Shown here piece by piece: positions 50,117 to 57,634 of a DNA stretch of 64,000 nucleotides. The notes under the pieces are model-generated. The model was not told the origin of the DNA and searched no databases. It saw only the letters and a program-made list of their open reading frames with translations. The stretch is from Lawsonibacter sp900766145. Lineage in GTDB: Bacteria > Bacillota > Clostridia > Oscillospirales > Oscillospiraceae. The position numbers and the translations under genes were made by a program. Position 1 is the stretch's first letter, and each line of letters begins with the position of its first letter. The DNA lies in the NCBI RefSeq assembly GCF_030372275.1, contig NZ_JAUDDJ010000001.1; one strand, given 5' to 3'.

Positions 50117-50998
50117 TTATTTCGTGCGTTGGGCCAGGGTATTGGCCAGCCACACCAGGAAATCCCGGCTGGAAAACCCATCCAGAGCGGCCACAGCCTG
50201 GGCGGTGAGCTCCTCCACCAGCTCCCGGCTGCGCTCCAGACCCAGCAGGGAGACAAAAGTGTTCTTCTCCTTCTCCCGGTCGGACCCGGTGGGCTTGCCC
50301 AGCTCCTCGTCGGTGCTGGTCACATCCAAAATGTCGTCCTGGACCTGGAATGCCCGTCCCAGGCACTGGGCGTACCGGCGCACCGCTTCCCGCTGCTCGG
50401 GGCTTCCGCCGGCGGCGATGCAGCCCAGCTCAGCTGCGGCAGCAATGAGGGCGCCGGTTTTCAGGCTCTGGAGCTGCTCCAGCTCTGACCGGGTGAGGCT
50501 GCGCCCCTCTCCGGCCATGTCCATAGCCTGTCCGCCTACCATCCCCTCCGGCCCTGCAGCCAAAGACAGGCAGGCCACTGCATCCACCCTCTGCTGGGCA
50601 GTCAGGTCCGCCTGAGTCAGGGCCTGGAAAGCTGCGGTGAGCAGACCGTCTCCCGCCAGAATGGCGGTAGCCTCCCCGTAGACCATGTGATTGGTGGGAC
50701 GGCCCCGGCGCAGCTCATCGTCGTCCATGGCGGGCAGGTCATCGTGAATGAGGGAATAGGTGTGGATCATCTCCACTGCGCAGGCAAAGGGCAGGGCGGT
50801 CTCCGGGTCGCCGCCACACATGCGGCAGCTCTCCAGCACCAGCACCGGCCGGATGCGCTTGCCTCCCGCCATCAGGGAGTACTCCATAGCCTCCCGCAGG
50901 TCGGCATACCGGCCCATCCGGCCGATCTGTTCCCGCAGGGCCTCCTCCACCCGGGCCTGGGTGGCCTCATAATGCAGGCGAAACACGTCCTGTTCCAT
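50117..50998 (-). CDS. ispA: farnesyl diphosphate synthase (polyprenyl synthetase)
   Basis: Chain-elongating prenyltransferase, 293 residues. It has the first aspartate-rich motif in IHDDLPAMDDDELRRGRPTN, GGKRIRPVLVLESCRM, and the second aspartate-rich motif in FQVQDDILDVTSTDEELGK. The residues before the first motif (Tyr-Ser region HTYSLIHDD) fit a C15 product. It follows xseB with the ATG overlapping the TAA (TAAATG) and precedes DUF212 and dxs. Confidence 0.95.
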   Translation of the reverse strand: MEQDVFRLHYEATQARVEEALREQIGRMGRYADLREAMEYSLMAGGKRIRPVLVLESCRMCGGDPETALPFACAVEMIHTYSLIHDDLPAMDDDELRRGRPTNHMVYGEATAILAGDGLLTAAFQALTQADLTAQQRVDAVACLSLAAGPEGMVGGQAMDMAGEGRSLTRSELEQLQSLKTGALIAAAAELGCIAAGGSPEQREAVRRYAQCLGRAFQVQDDILDVTSTDEELGKPTGSDREKEKNTFVSLLGLERSRELVEELTAQAVAALDGFSSRDFLVWLANTLAQRTK

Positions 50999-51235
50999 TT
51001 ATTCTCCCTCCTGAAATTCCTGTTCCTGGGGCTGGCCGTCGGGGCCGGCGGTAAGCAGAGTCACCTTCTGCTCCGCCTGGTCCAGCATGGCGGTGCAAGT
51101 GCGTAAAATCCTGGCTCCCTCTTCAAAGAGAGCCATGGCCTGCTCCAGAGGGGCATCGCCCCGCTCCAGCAGACTGACGATCTCCTCCAGCCGGGCAGTG
51201 GACTCCTCAAAACTCAGCTTCTTCTTGGGCGCCAT
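50999..51235 (-). CDS. xseB: exodeoxyribonuclease VII small subunit
   Basis: A 78-residue helical partner of XseA. It has LSFEESTARLEEIVSLLERG followed by DAPLEQAMALFEEGARILRT. The short acidic tail is usual. ATG 51235 was chosen because AAGGA is 9 bp upstream. It lies between xseA and ispA. Confidence 0.95.
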   Translation of the reverse strand: MAPKKKLSFEESTARLEEIVSLLERGDAPLEQAMALFEEGARILRTCTAMLDQAEQKVTLLTAGPDGQPQEQEFQEGE

Positions 51236-51258
51236 AGGGCACATCCTTTCCCGGCCCG

Positions 51259-52482
51259 TTATGGGGCCGTATCACACGCATCGGTTTCTTCCACCCGGCA
51301 GAGAAGCGCCCCGTCGGACACCCGCAGCCGGAACTGTTCTCCGGGCGCGGCGTCGCCGGTGTGGGAGATGATGCCTCCGTCTTCCTTCTGGGCGATGGCG
51401 TAGCCCCGGCCCAGCACCTTCAGCGGGCTCATGGCGTCCAAGGCGGCGGCCAGCTGTCCCGTCCGTGCCCGCTTGCCCGCCAGCAGGGCGGTCATGCTCT
51501 GGCTCATGTGGCGGCTCTGGTAATCCAGCAGCATCCGCTTGTCTTGGACATAGGCCTTGGGATCGGTGAGCATCCGGCTCTTTCCCAGTCGCTCCAGCTG
51601 CTGGCGGCTGCGCAGGAGGCGCTGGAGCATGGCCTGCTCCATGCGCTGTCTGCTGCCCAGCAGAGCGGCGTATACCTCATTCTGATCGGGCACTGCCAGC
51701 TCGGCGGCGTTGGATGGGGTCGCCGCCCGCAGATCGGCCACAAAGTCGGCGATGGTCACGTCGGGCTCGTGGCCCACGGCAGAGATCACCGGAATATTAG
51801 AGTCATAGATGGCTTGTGCCACCACTTCTTCATTAAAAGCCCAAAGATCCTCCATGGAGCCGCCGCCCCGGCCGGTAATGATAAGGTCGGCCACCTGGTG
51901 GAGGTTGGCCCAGCGGATGGCGGCGGCGATCTCCTCCGCCGCACCCTCTCCCTGAACCCGCACGGGTAGCACCCGCACCTGGGCCATGGGCCAGCGAGCT
52001 CCCAGGATGCGCAGCATGTCCCGCACGGCAGCTCCCGCTGGGGAGGTCACCAGGGCGATACGCCCCGGCATCCGTGGCAAGGGCTTTTTGTGCTCCTGGG
52101 CAAAGAGGCCCTGGCGCAGCAGCCGCTCCTTAAGCTGCTCAAAGGCCACAAACAGGTCCCCCGCACCCTCTGGGGTGAGGCGGACGCAGTACATCTGGTA
52201 CTGCCCGTCCCGTGGAAAGACGGTCACCCGCCCGGCGGCAATGACCTGCATCCCGTTCTGGGGCCGGAAGCGCAGGGAGGCAGCGTCCCCCCGGAACATG
52301 ACGCACCGCAGGGCCCCCTCCCGATCTTTCAGGGTAAAGTAGTGGTGACCGGAGGGATACATCTTATAATTAGACAGCTCTCCCCGCACCAACAGACCGG
52401 ACAGCAGCCGGTCCCGGTCCATAAAGCCTTTGATATACTGCCCCACCTGACTGGGGGTGAGGATGGATGCTTCCTGTCTCAT
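51259..52482 (-). CDS. xseA: exodeoxyribonuclease VII large subunit
   Basis: Single-strand-DNA exonuclease, 407 residues. The N-terminal OB fold has LTPSQVGQYIKGFMDRDRLL, LVRGELSNYKMYPSGHHYFT and CVMFRGDA. The catalytic domain has RIALVTSPAGAAVRDMLRIL, DLIITGRGGGSMEDLWAFNE and PVISAVGHEPDVTIADFVAD. ATG 52482 overlaps the stop of the TsaD-like gene (ATGA); a longer frame lies entirely inside that gene. xseB follows. Confidence 0.97.
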   Translation of the reverse strand: MRQEASILTPSQVGQYIKGFMDRDRLLSGLLVRGELSNYKMYPSGHHYFTLKDREGALRCVMFRGDAASLRFRPQNGMQVIAAGRVTVFPRDGQYQMYCVRLTPEGAGDLFVAFEQLKERLLRQGLFAQEHKKPLPRMPGRIALVTSPAGAAVRDMLRILGARWPMAQVRVLPVRVQGEGAAEEIAAAIRWANLHQVADLIITGRGGGSMEDLWAFNEEVVAQAIYDSNIPVISAVGHEPDVTIADFVADLRAATPSNAAELAVPDQNEVYAALLGSRQRMEQAMLQRLLRSRQQLERLGKSRMLTDPKAYVQDKRMLLDYQSRHMSQSMTALLAGKRARTGQLAAALDAMSPLKVLGRGYAIAQKEDGGIISHTGDAAPGEQFRLRVSDGALLCRVEETDACDTAP

Positions 52483-53423
52483 TGGGCTCTCTCCCGCTCC
52501 AGGGCACGCCAGGTCAGGATGGCGGTGCCCATGGCGTTGTCGGTGGAAAAGCGGGGCTGGGCAAAGATGGCTCCGCACTCCCGCTCCATCACCTGGCGCA
52601 GCAGAGAATTGGAGGCCACGCCACCGGAACACAGCACCGGAAGGCCAGGATACTGCTCCAGCGCCTGCCGGGTGGCCTTCACCACCGCCCGGGCTACTGT
52701 CTCCAGGGCAAACCGGGCCACCGTCTCGGGACTCTCCCCTTTTTGGACCATCTGCTGTACCTTATTCTCCATCCCCGACAGAGAGAAGGTACAGTTCTCC
52801 ACCTTTACCGGGAAGGGTTTTACCTTCTCTGCCTGGGCGCTGAGTTGATCCACGGCCTTTCCGGCAGGGAACTGGAGCCCCAGCAGCACGCCGGTACGGT
52901 CGATGAGCTGCCCGGCGGAGATGTCGCTGGTTCCCCCCAGGATTTCCGCTGTCATGGCTACTCCGTCCGGCTCCGGCTGGGCCCGAAGCAGCTCGGTGGT
53001 GCCGCCGGACAGGTGCCAGGCCCAAAAAGGCCCCTCCAGCAGGTCCAGCCGTCCGGCGGACCAGGCCGCCGCCGCCAAATGTCCCTGCTGGTGGGAGAAG
53101 GCATAGAAGGGCACGCCCAGCATGTGGGCCAGGCACTGGGCCTGGCTGGTCCCGGCCAGAAAGCAGGGCATGTAAGAGCCCTCCACCGCCCGGGGGCGAG
53201 TGCTGGCTCCCACCGCCTGGATATGCTCCAGCCGTCCCTGCGCCGCCAGCTGCTCCATCAACTGAGGCAGCTGTTTGACGTGCTGGAACAGGGCGTCGCT
53301 CTGCCGCAGGCCCAGCTCCCCGGGACGCACCTGGAGCAGCTGCCCCACATTCTCCCCCTCCCTGCCGTCAAAGACCGCCGCGGAGGTGGTGTAGTTGCTG
53401 GTGTCCAGCGCCAAAACGGACAT
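52479..53423 (-). CDS. TsaD/Kae1-like ASKHA protein (paralogue)
   Basis: A 314-residue member of the Kae1/TsaD (M22) superfamily. It has VLALDTSNYTTSAAVFD, the metal-site-like HQQGH in YAFSHQQGHLAAAAWS, WHLSGGTTELLRAQP, and the C-terminal VLCSGGVASNSLLRQVMERE then FSTDNAMGTAILTW. Compared with true TsaD it is shorter. It has VGASTRPRAVEGSY where TsaD has a GPGL-type stretch, so it is probably a paralogue and not the t6A enzyme itself. It is located in the nusB-xseA operon, 3 bp after nusB. The function is unknown. Confidence 0.8.
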   Translation of the reverse strand: MSVLALDTSNYTTSAAVFDGREGENVGQLLQVRPGELGLRQSDALFQHVKQLPQLMEQLAAQGRLEHIQAVGASTRPRAVEGSYMPCFLAGTSQAQCLAHMLGVPFYAFSHQQGHLAAAAWSAGRLDLLEGPFWAWHLSGGTTELLRAQPEPDGVAMTAEILGGTSDISAGQLIDRTGVLLGLQFPAGKAVDQLSAQAEKVKPFPVKVENCTFSLSGMENKVQQMVQKGESPETVARFALETVARAVVKATRQALEQYPGLPVLCSGGVASNSLLRQVMERECGAIFAQPRFSTDNAMGTAILTWRALERERAQ

Positions 53424-53425
53424 GC

Positions 53426-53920
53426 TTACGCCTCCTCGCCGGAAGACTCGCCCTTCTCCGGCTTGGCAGGAGTATCGGGGAACTCAGTGCGCACAAAGGT
53501 ACCCAGGATGCCGTTGACAAAGGCGGCCACCTCCTGAGGCTCATACTTCTTGGTCATCTCCACCGCCGCGTCAATGGCCGCCGCGTTGGGGATATCCGGC
53601 ATATACAGCACCTCATACATGGCAGTACGCAGAATGGCCGCCGCCATGCGGGGGATACGGGCAAAGGACCAGCCCACCGCATAGCGGGCGATGTAGTCGT
53701 CCAGCTCCGGCCCATGGGCAAATACCCCACGCACCAGGTCCCGGATATACCGCTCCTGCTTCTCGTTGGGGAACTGGTCGTACAGAGAGGACTCCCCTCC
53801 CAGCTCCTCAAATCGCTCCCGGGTCAGCTCGCTGTCCAGGACCTCCTCCGCGCTCTGGGTACCAAAGCCCAGAGAAAAGATCATATGCACCGCAATCTCG
53901 CGGGCCGTACTTCTTGTCAT
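53426..53920 (-). CDS. nusB: transcription antitermination factor NusB
   Basis: RNA-binding antitermination protein, 164 residues. It has TRSTAREIAVHMIFSLGFGT at the start, YIRDLVRGVFAHGPELDDYI, and ARIPRMAAAILRTAMYEVLY with IDAAVEMTKKYEPQEVAAFV near the end. ATG 53920 follows GGAGGAG. It heads the operon nusB-(TsaD-like)-xseA-xseB-ispA-DUF212-dxs and so on. The C-terminal tail is acidic and slightly long. Confidence 0.95.
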   Translation of the reverse strand: MTRSTAREIAVHMIFSLGFGTQSAEEVLDSELTRERFEELGGESSLYDQFPNEKQERYIRDLVRGVFAHGPELDDYIARYAVGWSFARIPRMAAAILRTAMYEVLYMPDIPNAAAIDAAVEMTKKYEPQEVAAFVNGILGTFVRTEFPDTPAKPEKGESSGEEA

Positions 53921-54002
53921 AGTGACTCCTCCGTGGCGCAGTTGCCTGCGTTCATTTTCGTTTCCTGTCAAATGCTCTCTATGGAAACGCTGATTTCACA
54001 AG

Positions 54003-54015
54003 GTATATTATATAC
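54003..54015. promoter_or_regulatory. AT-rich palindrome upstream of nusB
   Basis: GTATATTATATAC is a perfect odd palindrome in the 220-bp gap between the nusB start and the SleB-like gene. It includes TATAAT on the minus strand, so it may be a -10 box for nusB, although no good -35 is spaced correctly. Confidence 0.35.
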
Positions 54016-54103
54016 ATGAATATGCAAAAAAGAAAGCCCTAAAATTCAGAAACCCATCTCTCCGGCTCTTCCTTTTCCCCTCAATCTCCTGAATATGGAA
54101 AAA

Positions 54104-54137
54104 ACGTGATCCGTCCGGATTTCCGGACGGATCACGT
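54104..54137 (-). terminator. terminator of the SleB-type hydrolase gene
   Basis: Perfect 16-bp arms (54104-54119, 54122-54137) with six T residues following on the minus strand, only 3 bp from the stop codon at 54141. Confidence 0.93.
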
Positions 54138-54140
54138 CTC

Positions 54141-55103
54141 TTAAGCGTAGAACCGATGGCCGCCGATGACAGCCACACAGGTCTTATGTCGGGAGGCCCA
54201 GCTGTTGCTGCAGGAATCAAAGTGGGTCGCTCCCAGAGTTTCTTCTACCACACCGCCGTCCAGCACCAGCTTGGCGGCGATGACGCTGTTCTCATTGGGG
54301 GTGCGGTAAGCCAGCTTTCCGGACTGGTAGGTGGTGAACTGGTTCTTCTGGGACAGCACACCCACGATGGTGTTGGGATAGATGGGGTCGTTGACCCGGT
54401 TGAGCACCACGTTGCCCACCGCCATCATGCCCTCCAGGGGCTGGTTGCCGCTCTCGGCGTAAATAATACGGCACAGCCAGAACAGATCGTCCTGGTTATA
54501 ATACTGATCCGCGGGGGTCAGGGCGCCGCTGCCCCGGGTCACGGCCACCACACCGGTGGCGGCGTTCCAGGTCAGGGAGGCGTCAAAGGCCTCAGTCAGT
54601 ACAGACAGAGGAACCGTCACCCGGCCATCCACCAGCTGTACTCCCTCAGGGATGTACAGGTAGCGGCCATTGGCCACCAGATACAGCTGGCCAACCTTGG
54701 CGGTGAGATTGAGCTTGCTGCTGCTCACCGTTACGGTCTGGCTGCCGCCGTCCCAAGTGACAGAGACGGAGGGGTCCAGCTCCTTGGCCATGGGGACCAG
54801 AGCCACATAAGTCGTTCCGCCCTGCTGCGTCTTGTTTACCTCTGAGGGAACCGCCTTGCCGTCAACCGTCAAGGTCCGGTCCATGTCCTCCACCAAGGTC
54901 AGCACACTGGAGCCCGCAACCGCGGTCACCATGTGCGCCTGGTCTGCTTCCTGATCGTGAGTTTCGCTGGTCTGAACCAGCTGGGCCCCACGGGTCCCTT
55001 TCTCGGTTTGAAGCTGCTGGGTGGAATCTTCTTCCACACCGGCACCCATCAGGAGAAGCAAGGCAAAGGCGCTCAGCGTCAGCGAAAACAGCTTTCGTGT
55101 CAT
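54141..55103 (-). CDS. secreted cell-wall hydrolase (SleB type) with copper-amine-oxidase-like domain
   Basis: A 320-residue exported protein. It has a signal peptide (LFSLTLSAFALLLLMGAGVE) and a central copper-amine-oxidase N1-like domain (residues about 65-190, with a LTVDGKAVPSEVNK strand pattern and DGRVTVPLSVLTEAFDASLT). The C-terminal Hydrolase_2 domain has LFWLCRIIYAESGNQPLEGM and AVGNVVLNRVNDPIYPNTIV. The catalytic-type Glu is in YAESG. SleB-like lytic enzymes cut spore-cortex or cell-wall peptidoglycan. ATG 55103 has TAGGAG 8 bp upstream; a GTG overlapping that site is less likely. It is monocistronic. Confidence 0.9.
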   Translation of the reverse strand: MTRKLFSLTLSAFALLLLMGAGVEEDSTQQLQTEKGTRGAQLVQTSETHDQEADQAHMVTAVAGSSVLTLVEDMDRTLTVDGKAVPSEVNKTQQGGTTYVALVPMAKELDPSVSVTWDGGSQTVTVSSSKLNLTAKVGQLYLVANGRYLYIPEGVQLVDGRVTVPLSVLTEAFDASLTWNAATGVVAVTRGSGALTPADQYYNQDDLFWLCRIIYAESGNQPLEGMMAVGNVVLNRVNDPIYPNTIVGVLSQKNQFTTYQSGKLAYRTPNENSVIAAKLVLDGGVVEETLGATHFDSCSNSWASRHKTCVAVIGGHRFYA

Positions 55104-55370
55104 TGTCTTCACTCCTATTTAGTTACAAAATTATGTCAACAATTATGACATCAAAAGCAACGGGCTGTTACTTTTGTTACCACATTGTAACCAAATGGCC
55201 GTCCAGAAACAAGGGCAAAAATCACTATACTTTCCTTGTTTTCCTTGTTCATTTTTTCTATTATACTGAAAAAAATATCGAAATTTTATTATTTCGAAGT
55301 TTTTTGTGCACTTTTGCCCCTTCTCTTTTTTCACAAATCAGTTCCGCTTTTGCCCGCCAGGTTTCCATAA
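55104..55370. other. AT-rich intergenic region
   Basis: Low-GC gap upstream of the SleB-type gene, in clear contrast with its surroundings. It contains TTGACA near 55130-55140 and a GGTTACAATGTGGTAACA imperfect repeat around 55170-55195 that could bind a regulator. A 63-residue frame (55143-55334, minus) looks like chance. Confidence 0.4.
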
Positions 55371-55398
55371 AAACAGCTCCGCCTCAGCGGAGCTGTTT
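55371..55398 (-). terminator. terminator of the oadB-oadG unit
   Basis: Perfect 12-bp arms (55371-55382, 55387-55398), loop CTCA, and five T residues on the minus strand, 20 bp after the oadG-like stop. Confidence 0.93.
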
Positions 55399-55418
55399 CT
55401 AATTCTTTTCTTTTTCAG

Positions 55419-55547
55419 TTACTTCTTTCGGTTGTCCAATTTCTGCATCAGGGCCACCAGCAGAGCAATGATGCCCAGCACCACAAAGATACCCAGCATT
55501 CCCTGCCCCATCATCTCCAGGGCCAAGCCGATGTTTTCCATATTCAT
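55419..55547 (-). CDS. OadG-like small subunit of a sodium-pumping decarboxylase
   Basis: A 42-residue protein with a single membrane helix, MGQGMLGIFVVLGIIALLVA, followed by a short basic tail (LMQKLDNRKK). The G-x-G-M-x-x-V/I-F-x-x-L pattern is that of gamma (OadG) subunits, which assemble the decarboxylase and help bind zinc. It is far shorter than the usual 80 or more residues, lacking the C-terminal tail. ATG 55547 has GGAGGAG upstream and lies 19 bp after oadB. The family call is supported mainly by position and topology. Confidence 0.75.
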   Translation of the reverse strand: MNMENIGLALEMMGQGMLGIFVVLGIIALLVALMQKLDNRKK

Positions 55548-55566
55548 ATTCGTCTCCTCCTCACTC

Positions 55567-56712
55567 TCAGCCGATCATATGGGTAGCACAGTACTGAAGG
55601 ATCACACCGCCTGCCACCACCGAAGCAATCTGTCCGGACACATTGGCAGCCACCGCGTGCATCAGCAGGTGGTTCTGGGGGTCAGCCTCCTGGCCCAGCT
55701 TCTCGATGACCCGGGAGGACATGGGGAAGGCGGAGATGCCTGCCGCGCCCACCATGGGGTTGATCTTGTTCTTGGGGGTAAAGAGGTTAAGCACCTTCAC
55801 AAACAGCACGCCCACCACCGAGTCCAGGATGAAGGCCACCAGGCCCAGGGCCATGATGAGCAGCGTCTCAGGCTTGACAAACTGGTCCGCCTTCATAGAG
55901 AAGGAGATGGTCAGCCCCAGCAGCAGGGTAATGAGATTGGCCAGCTCGTTCTGGGCGGTCTTGGACAGGGTGGAGAGCACGCCGCACTCCCGAATCAGGT
56001 TACCGAACATGAGGAAGCCCACCAGAGCCACCGAGGAGGGGGCCACCAGTCCGGCAATCACCGAGACAATGATGGGAAACAGAATGCGCAGCCGCTTGGA
56101 TACCCCCTGGGCCCGGTAAGGCATCCGCATAGCCCGGTCCTTCTTGGTGGTCACCAGCTTGATGGCAAAGGGCTGAATGATGGGGACCAGAGCCATATAG
56201 GAGTAGGCGGCCACGGCAATGGCTCCTACATAGTTGGATTTGAGCACCTGGGAAACCAGAATCGAGGTGGGGCCGTCGGCAGCGCCGATGATGCCTATGG
56301 AGGCGGCGTCCTTCATATCAAAGCCAAGGGCGGCGGCCAAAAGGATGGTGAGGAAGATGCCCGCCTGGGCGGCGGCTCCGCACAGAAAGAGCTTGGGATT
56401 AGCCAGCAGGGGGCCGAAATCAATCATGGCTCCGATGCCGATAAACAGCAGGATAGGCATGGCCTCACTGGCACTGATGCCCACTTCAAAGAGCCACTGG
56501 ATAATTCCGTGGGTCTCCCCCACTCCGGCGGTCACCTGGTTGATCACGCCCGAGGTGGGCAGGTTTACCAGGATGGCGCCAAATCCCATAGGCAGCAGCA
56601 GGGCGGGCTCAAAGCCCTTCTCAATGGCCAACCAGATGAGCACTCCGCCCACCACATACATGACCAGCTGCTGCCATGTGATGGACAGCAGACTTTCCCA
56701 CAAAAATTCCAT
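55567..56712 (-). CDS. oadB: sodium-translocating decarboxylase beta subunit
   Basis: A 381-residue integral-membrane sodium pump subunit that couples decarboxylation of a biotin-bound carboxyl group to sodium export. Signatures are IGIGAMIDFGPLLANPKLFL then LCGAAAQAGIFLTI. The essential-Asp motif is SIGIIGAADGPTSILVSQVL, and the C-terminal AAGISAFPMSSRVIEKLGQE also matches. Equivalent subunits serve oxaloacetate, methylmalonyl-CoA and glutaconyl-CoA decarboxylases. The alpha and biotin subunits are not in the window, so the substrate cannot be named. It is transcribed from the promoter at 56928-56956 through a structured leader. Confidence 0.95.
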   Translation of the reverse strand: MEFLWESLLSITWQQLVMYVVGGVLIWLAIEKGFEPALLLPMGFGAILVNLPTSGVINQVTAGVGETHGIIQWLFEVGISASEAMPILLFIGIGAMIDFGPLLANPKLFLCGAAAQAGIFLTILLAAALGFDMKDAASIGIIGAADGPTSILVSQVLKSNYVGAIAVAAYSYMALVPIIQPFAIKLVTTKKDRAMRMPYRAQGVSKRLRILFPIIVSVIAGLVAPSSVALVGFLMFGNLIRECGVLSTLSKTAQNELANLITLLLGLTISFSMKADQFVKPETLLIMALGLVAFILDSVVGVLFVKVLNLFTPKNKINPMVGAAGISAFPMSSRVIEKLGQEADPQNHLLMHAVAANVSGQIASVVAGGVILQYCATHMIG

Positions 56713-56794
56713 GTGATTTCCTCCCTTGTTTGATTTGTGCCGACTTTTCCCGGAGAACAGTGCTGTGTACGGTAGAGTTTGCCCATGGGGATAA

Positions 56795-56831
56795 GAAAAA
56801 AGACCTGCGTTCCAATTTGGAACGCAGGTCT
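56795..56831 (-). terminator. terminator within the oadB leader
   Basis: Perfect 13-bp arms (56801-56813, 56819-56831) followed on the minus strand by seven T residues. It lies between the promoter and the oadB ribosome site, so it should attenuate oadB unless an antiterminator forms. Confidence 0.93.
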
Positions 56832-56924
56832 GGTCATTTCAGGCAAAACCAGAGGGATCATTTCCCTCATGCTTGTTGGTCCTACCGCACAGCAGACGCC
56901 GTGCCGACTACTCCCCTTTGTAGC
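56832..56924 (-). promoter_or_regulatory. riboswitch-like leader RNA of oadB
   Basis: About 90 nt from the predicted transcript start to the terminator. On the minus strand it reads ACAAAGGGGAGTAGTCG, then a GCACGGC/GCTGTGC hairpin, GGTAGGACCAACAAGCAT, a GAGGG/CCCTC hairpin and a CTGGT/ACCAG stem just before the terminator. GGGGAGTAG matches the 5' box of the manganese-type yybP-ykoY element, but the rest does not fit that consensus. It may be a known sodium or metal class that I cannot name, or a new one. Confidence 0.6.
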
Positions 56925-56927
56925 TTC

Positions 56928-56956
56928 ATGGTAACACGGGAAAAAGCGGTTGTCAA
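56928..56956 (-). promoter_or_regulatory. promoter of oadB-oadG
   Basis: TTGACA (56956-56951), 17-bp spacer, TACCAT (56933-56928) on the minus strand. Transcription would start near 56922, at the first base of the structured leader. Confidence 0.75.
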
Positions 56957-56981
56957 CCCCGATCTCCCTTCCTCGCTGCCG

Positions 56982-57554
56982 TCAAAGAGCGGCTACGGCA
57001 GCCTCAATGGCCTCTTCCTCATCCCGCATCGCGGACAAAGTCATATCCAGTAGCTTATCCAGATCCCAGCCCAGCAGCTCAGCTCCCTGAGCGATCACGT
57101 CCCGGGAACAGCCGGCGGCAAACTTCTTATCCTTAAACTTCTTTTTCAGGGATTTGAGCTCCATATCGGACACACTCTTGGAGGGACGCATGAGCGCTGC
57201 CGCACCGATCAGGCCAGTGAGCTCGTCGCAGGCGTAGAGCACCTTCTCCATCTCGTGCTCCGGCTTGATGTCTACCCGGTGGCCCCAGCCATGGCAGGCG
57301 GTAGCCCGAATCATGGCCTCGTCAATCCCCGCCTCCCGCATCAGCTCCTGGGACTTGATGCAGTGGTCCTCCGGCCACATCTCAAAATCCAGGTCGTGGA
57401 GCAGCCCCACTAAAGACCAAAACTCCTTCTCCTCTCCATAGCCCAGCTTCTGGGCAAACCAGCCCATCACATGCTCCACCGTAATGGCGTGGCGAAGGTG
57501 GAAGGGCTCCTTATTATACTGGGCCAACAGCGCCCAGGCCTGCTCTCTCGTCAT
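56982..57554 (-). CDS. HD-domain hydrolase
   Basis: A 190-residue metal-dependent phosphohydrolase-like protein. It has HLRHAITVEHVMGWFAQKLG, the HD motif in LVGLLHDLDFEMWPEDHCIK, and ATACHGWGHRVDIKPEHEME with a further His pair. YACDELTGLIGAAALMRPSK is the conserved Asp helix. Related small HD proteins are annotated as hydrolases without known substrate. It stands alone between degV and the oadB promoter, on the minus strand. Confidence 0.88.
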   Translation of the reverse strand: MTREQAWALLAQYNKEPFHLRHAITVEHVMGWFAQKLGYGEEKEFWSLVGLLHDLDFEMWPEDHCIKSQELMREAGIDEAMIRATACHGWGHRVDIKPEHEMEKVLYACDELTGLIGAAALMRPSKSVSDMELKSLKKKFKDKKFAAGCSRDVIAQGAELLGWDLDKLLDMTLSAMRDEEEAIEAAVAAL

Positions 57555-57577
57555 AGCGATCTCCTTCCGAATGTGAA

Positions 57578-57610
57578 GATAGAGGTGTGAGTCATCCCCA
57601 CACCTCTATC
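57578..57610 (-). terminator. hairpin after degV
   Basis: Perfect 12-bp arms (57578-57589, 57599-57610) around a 9-base loop, 25 bp beyond the degV stop. The T run on the minus strand is weak (CTTCAC), so termination efficiency is uncertain. Confidence 0.6.
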
Positions 57611-57634
57611 AGTGTAAACCAAATTCTGTTCTTG

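Noticed and set aside
55143..55334. 63-codon frame on the minus strand
   Set aside because: AT-rich gap with no ribosome site and no homology signal; likely chance.
56832..56924. Firm assignment of the oadB leader to the yybP-ykoY manganese riboswitch
   Set aside because: Only the GGGGAGUAG box matches; the expected second conserved loop is missing, and the downstream gene is not a typical member of that regulon.
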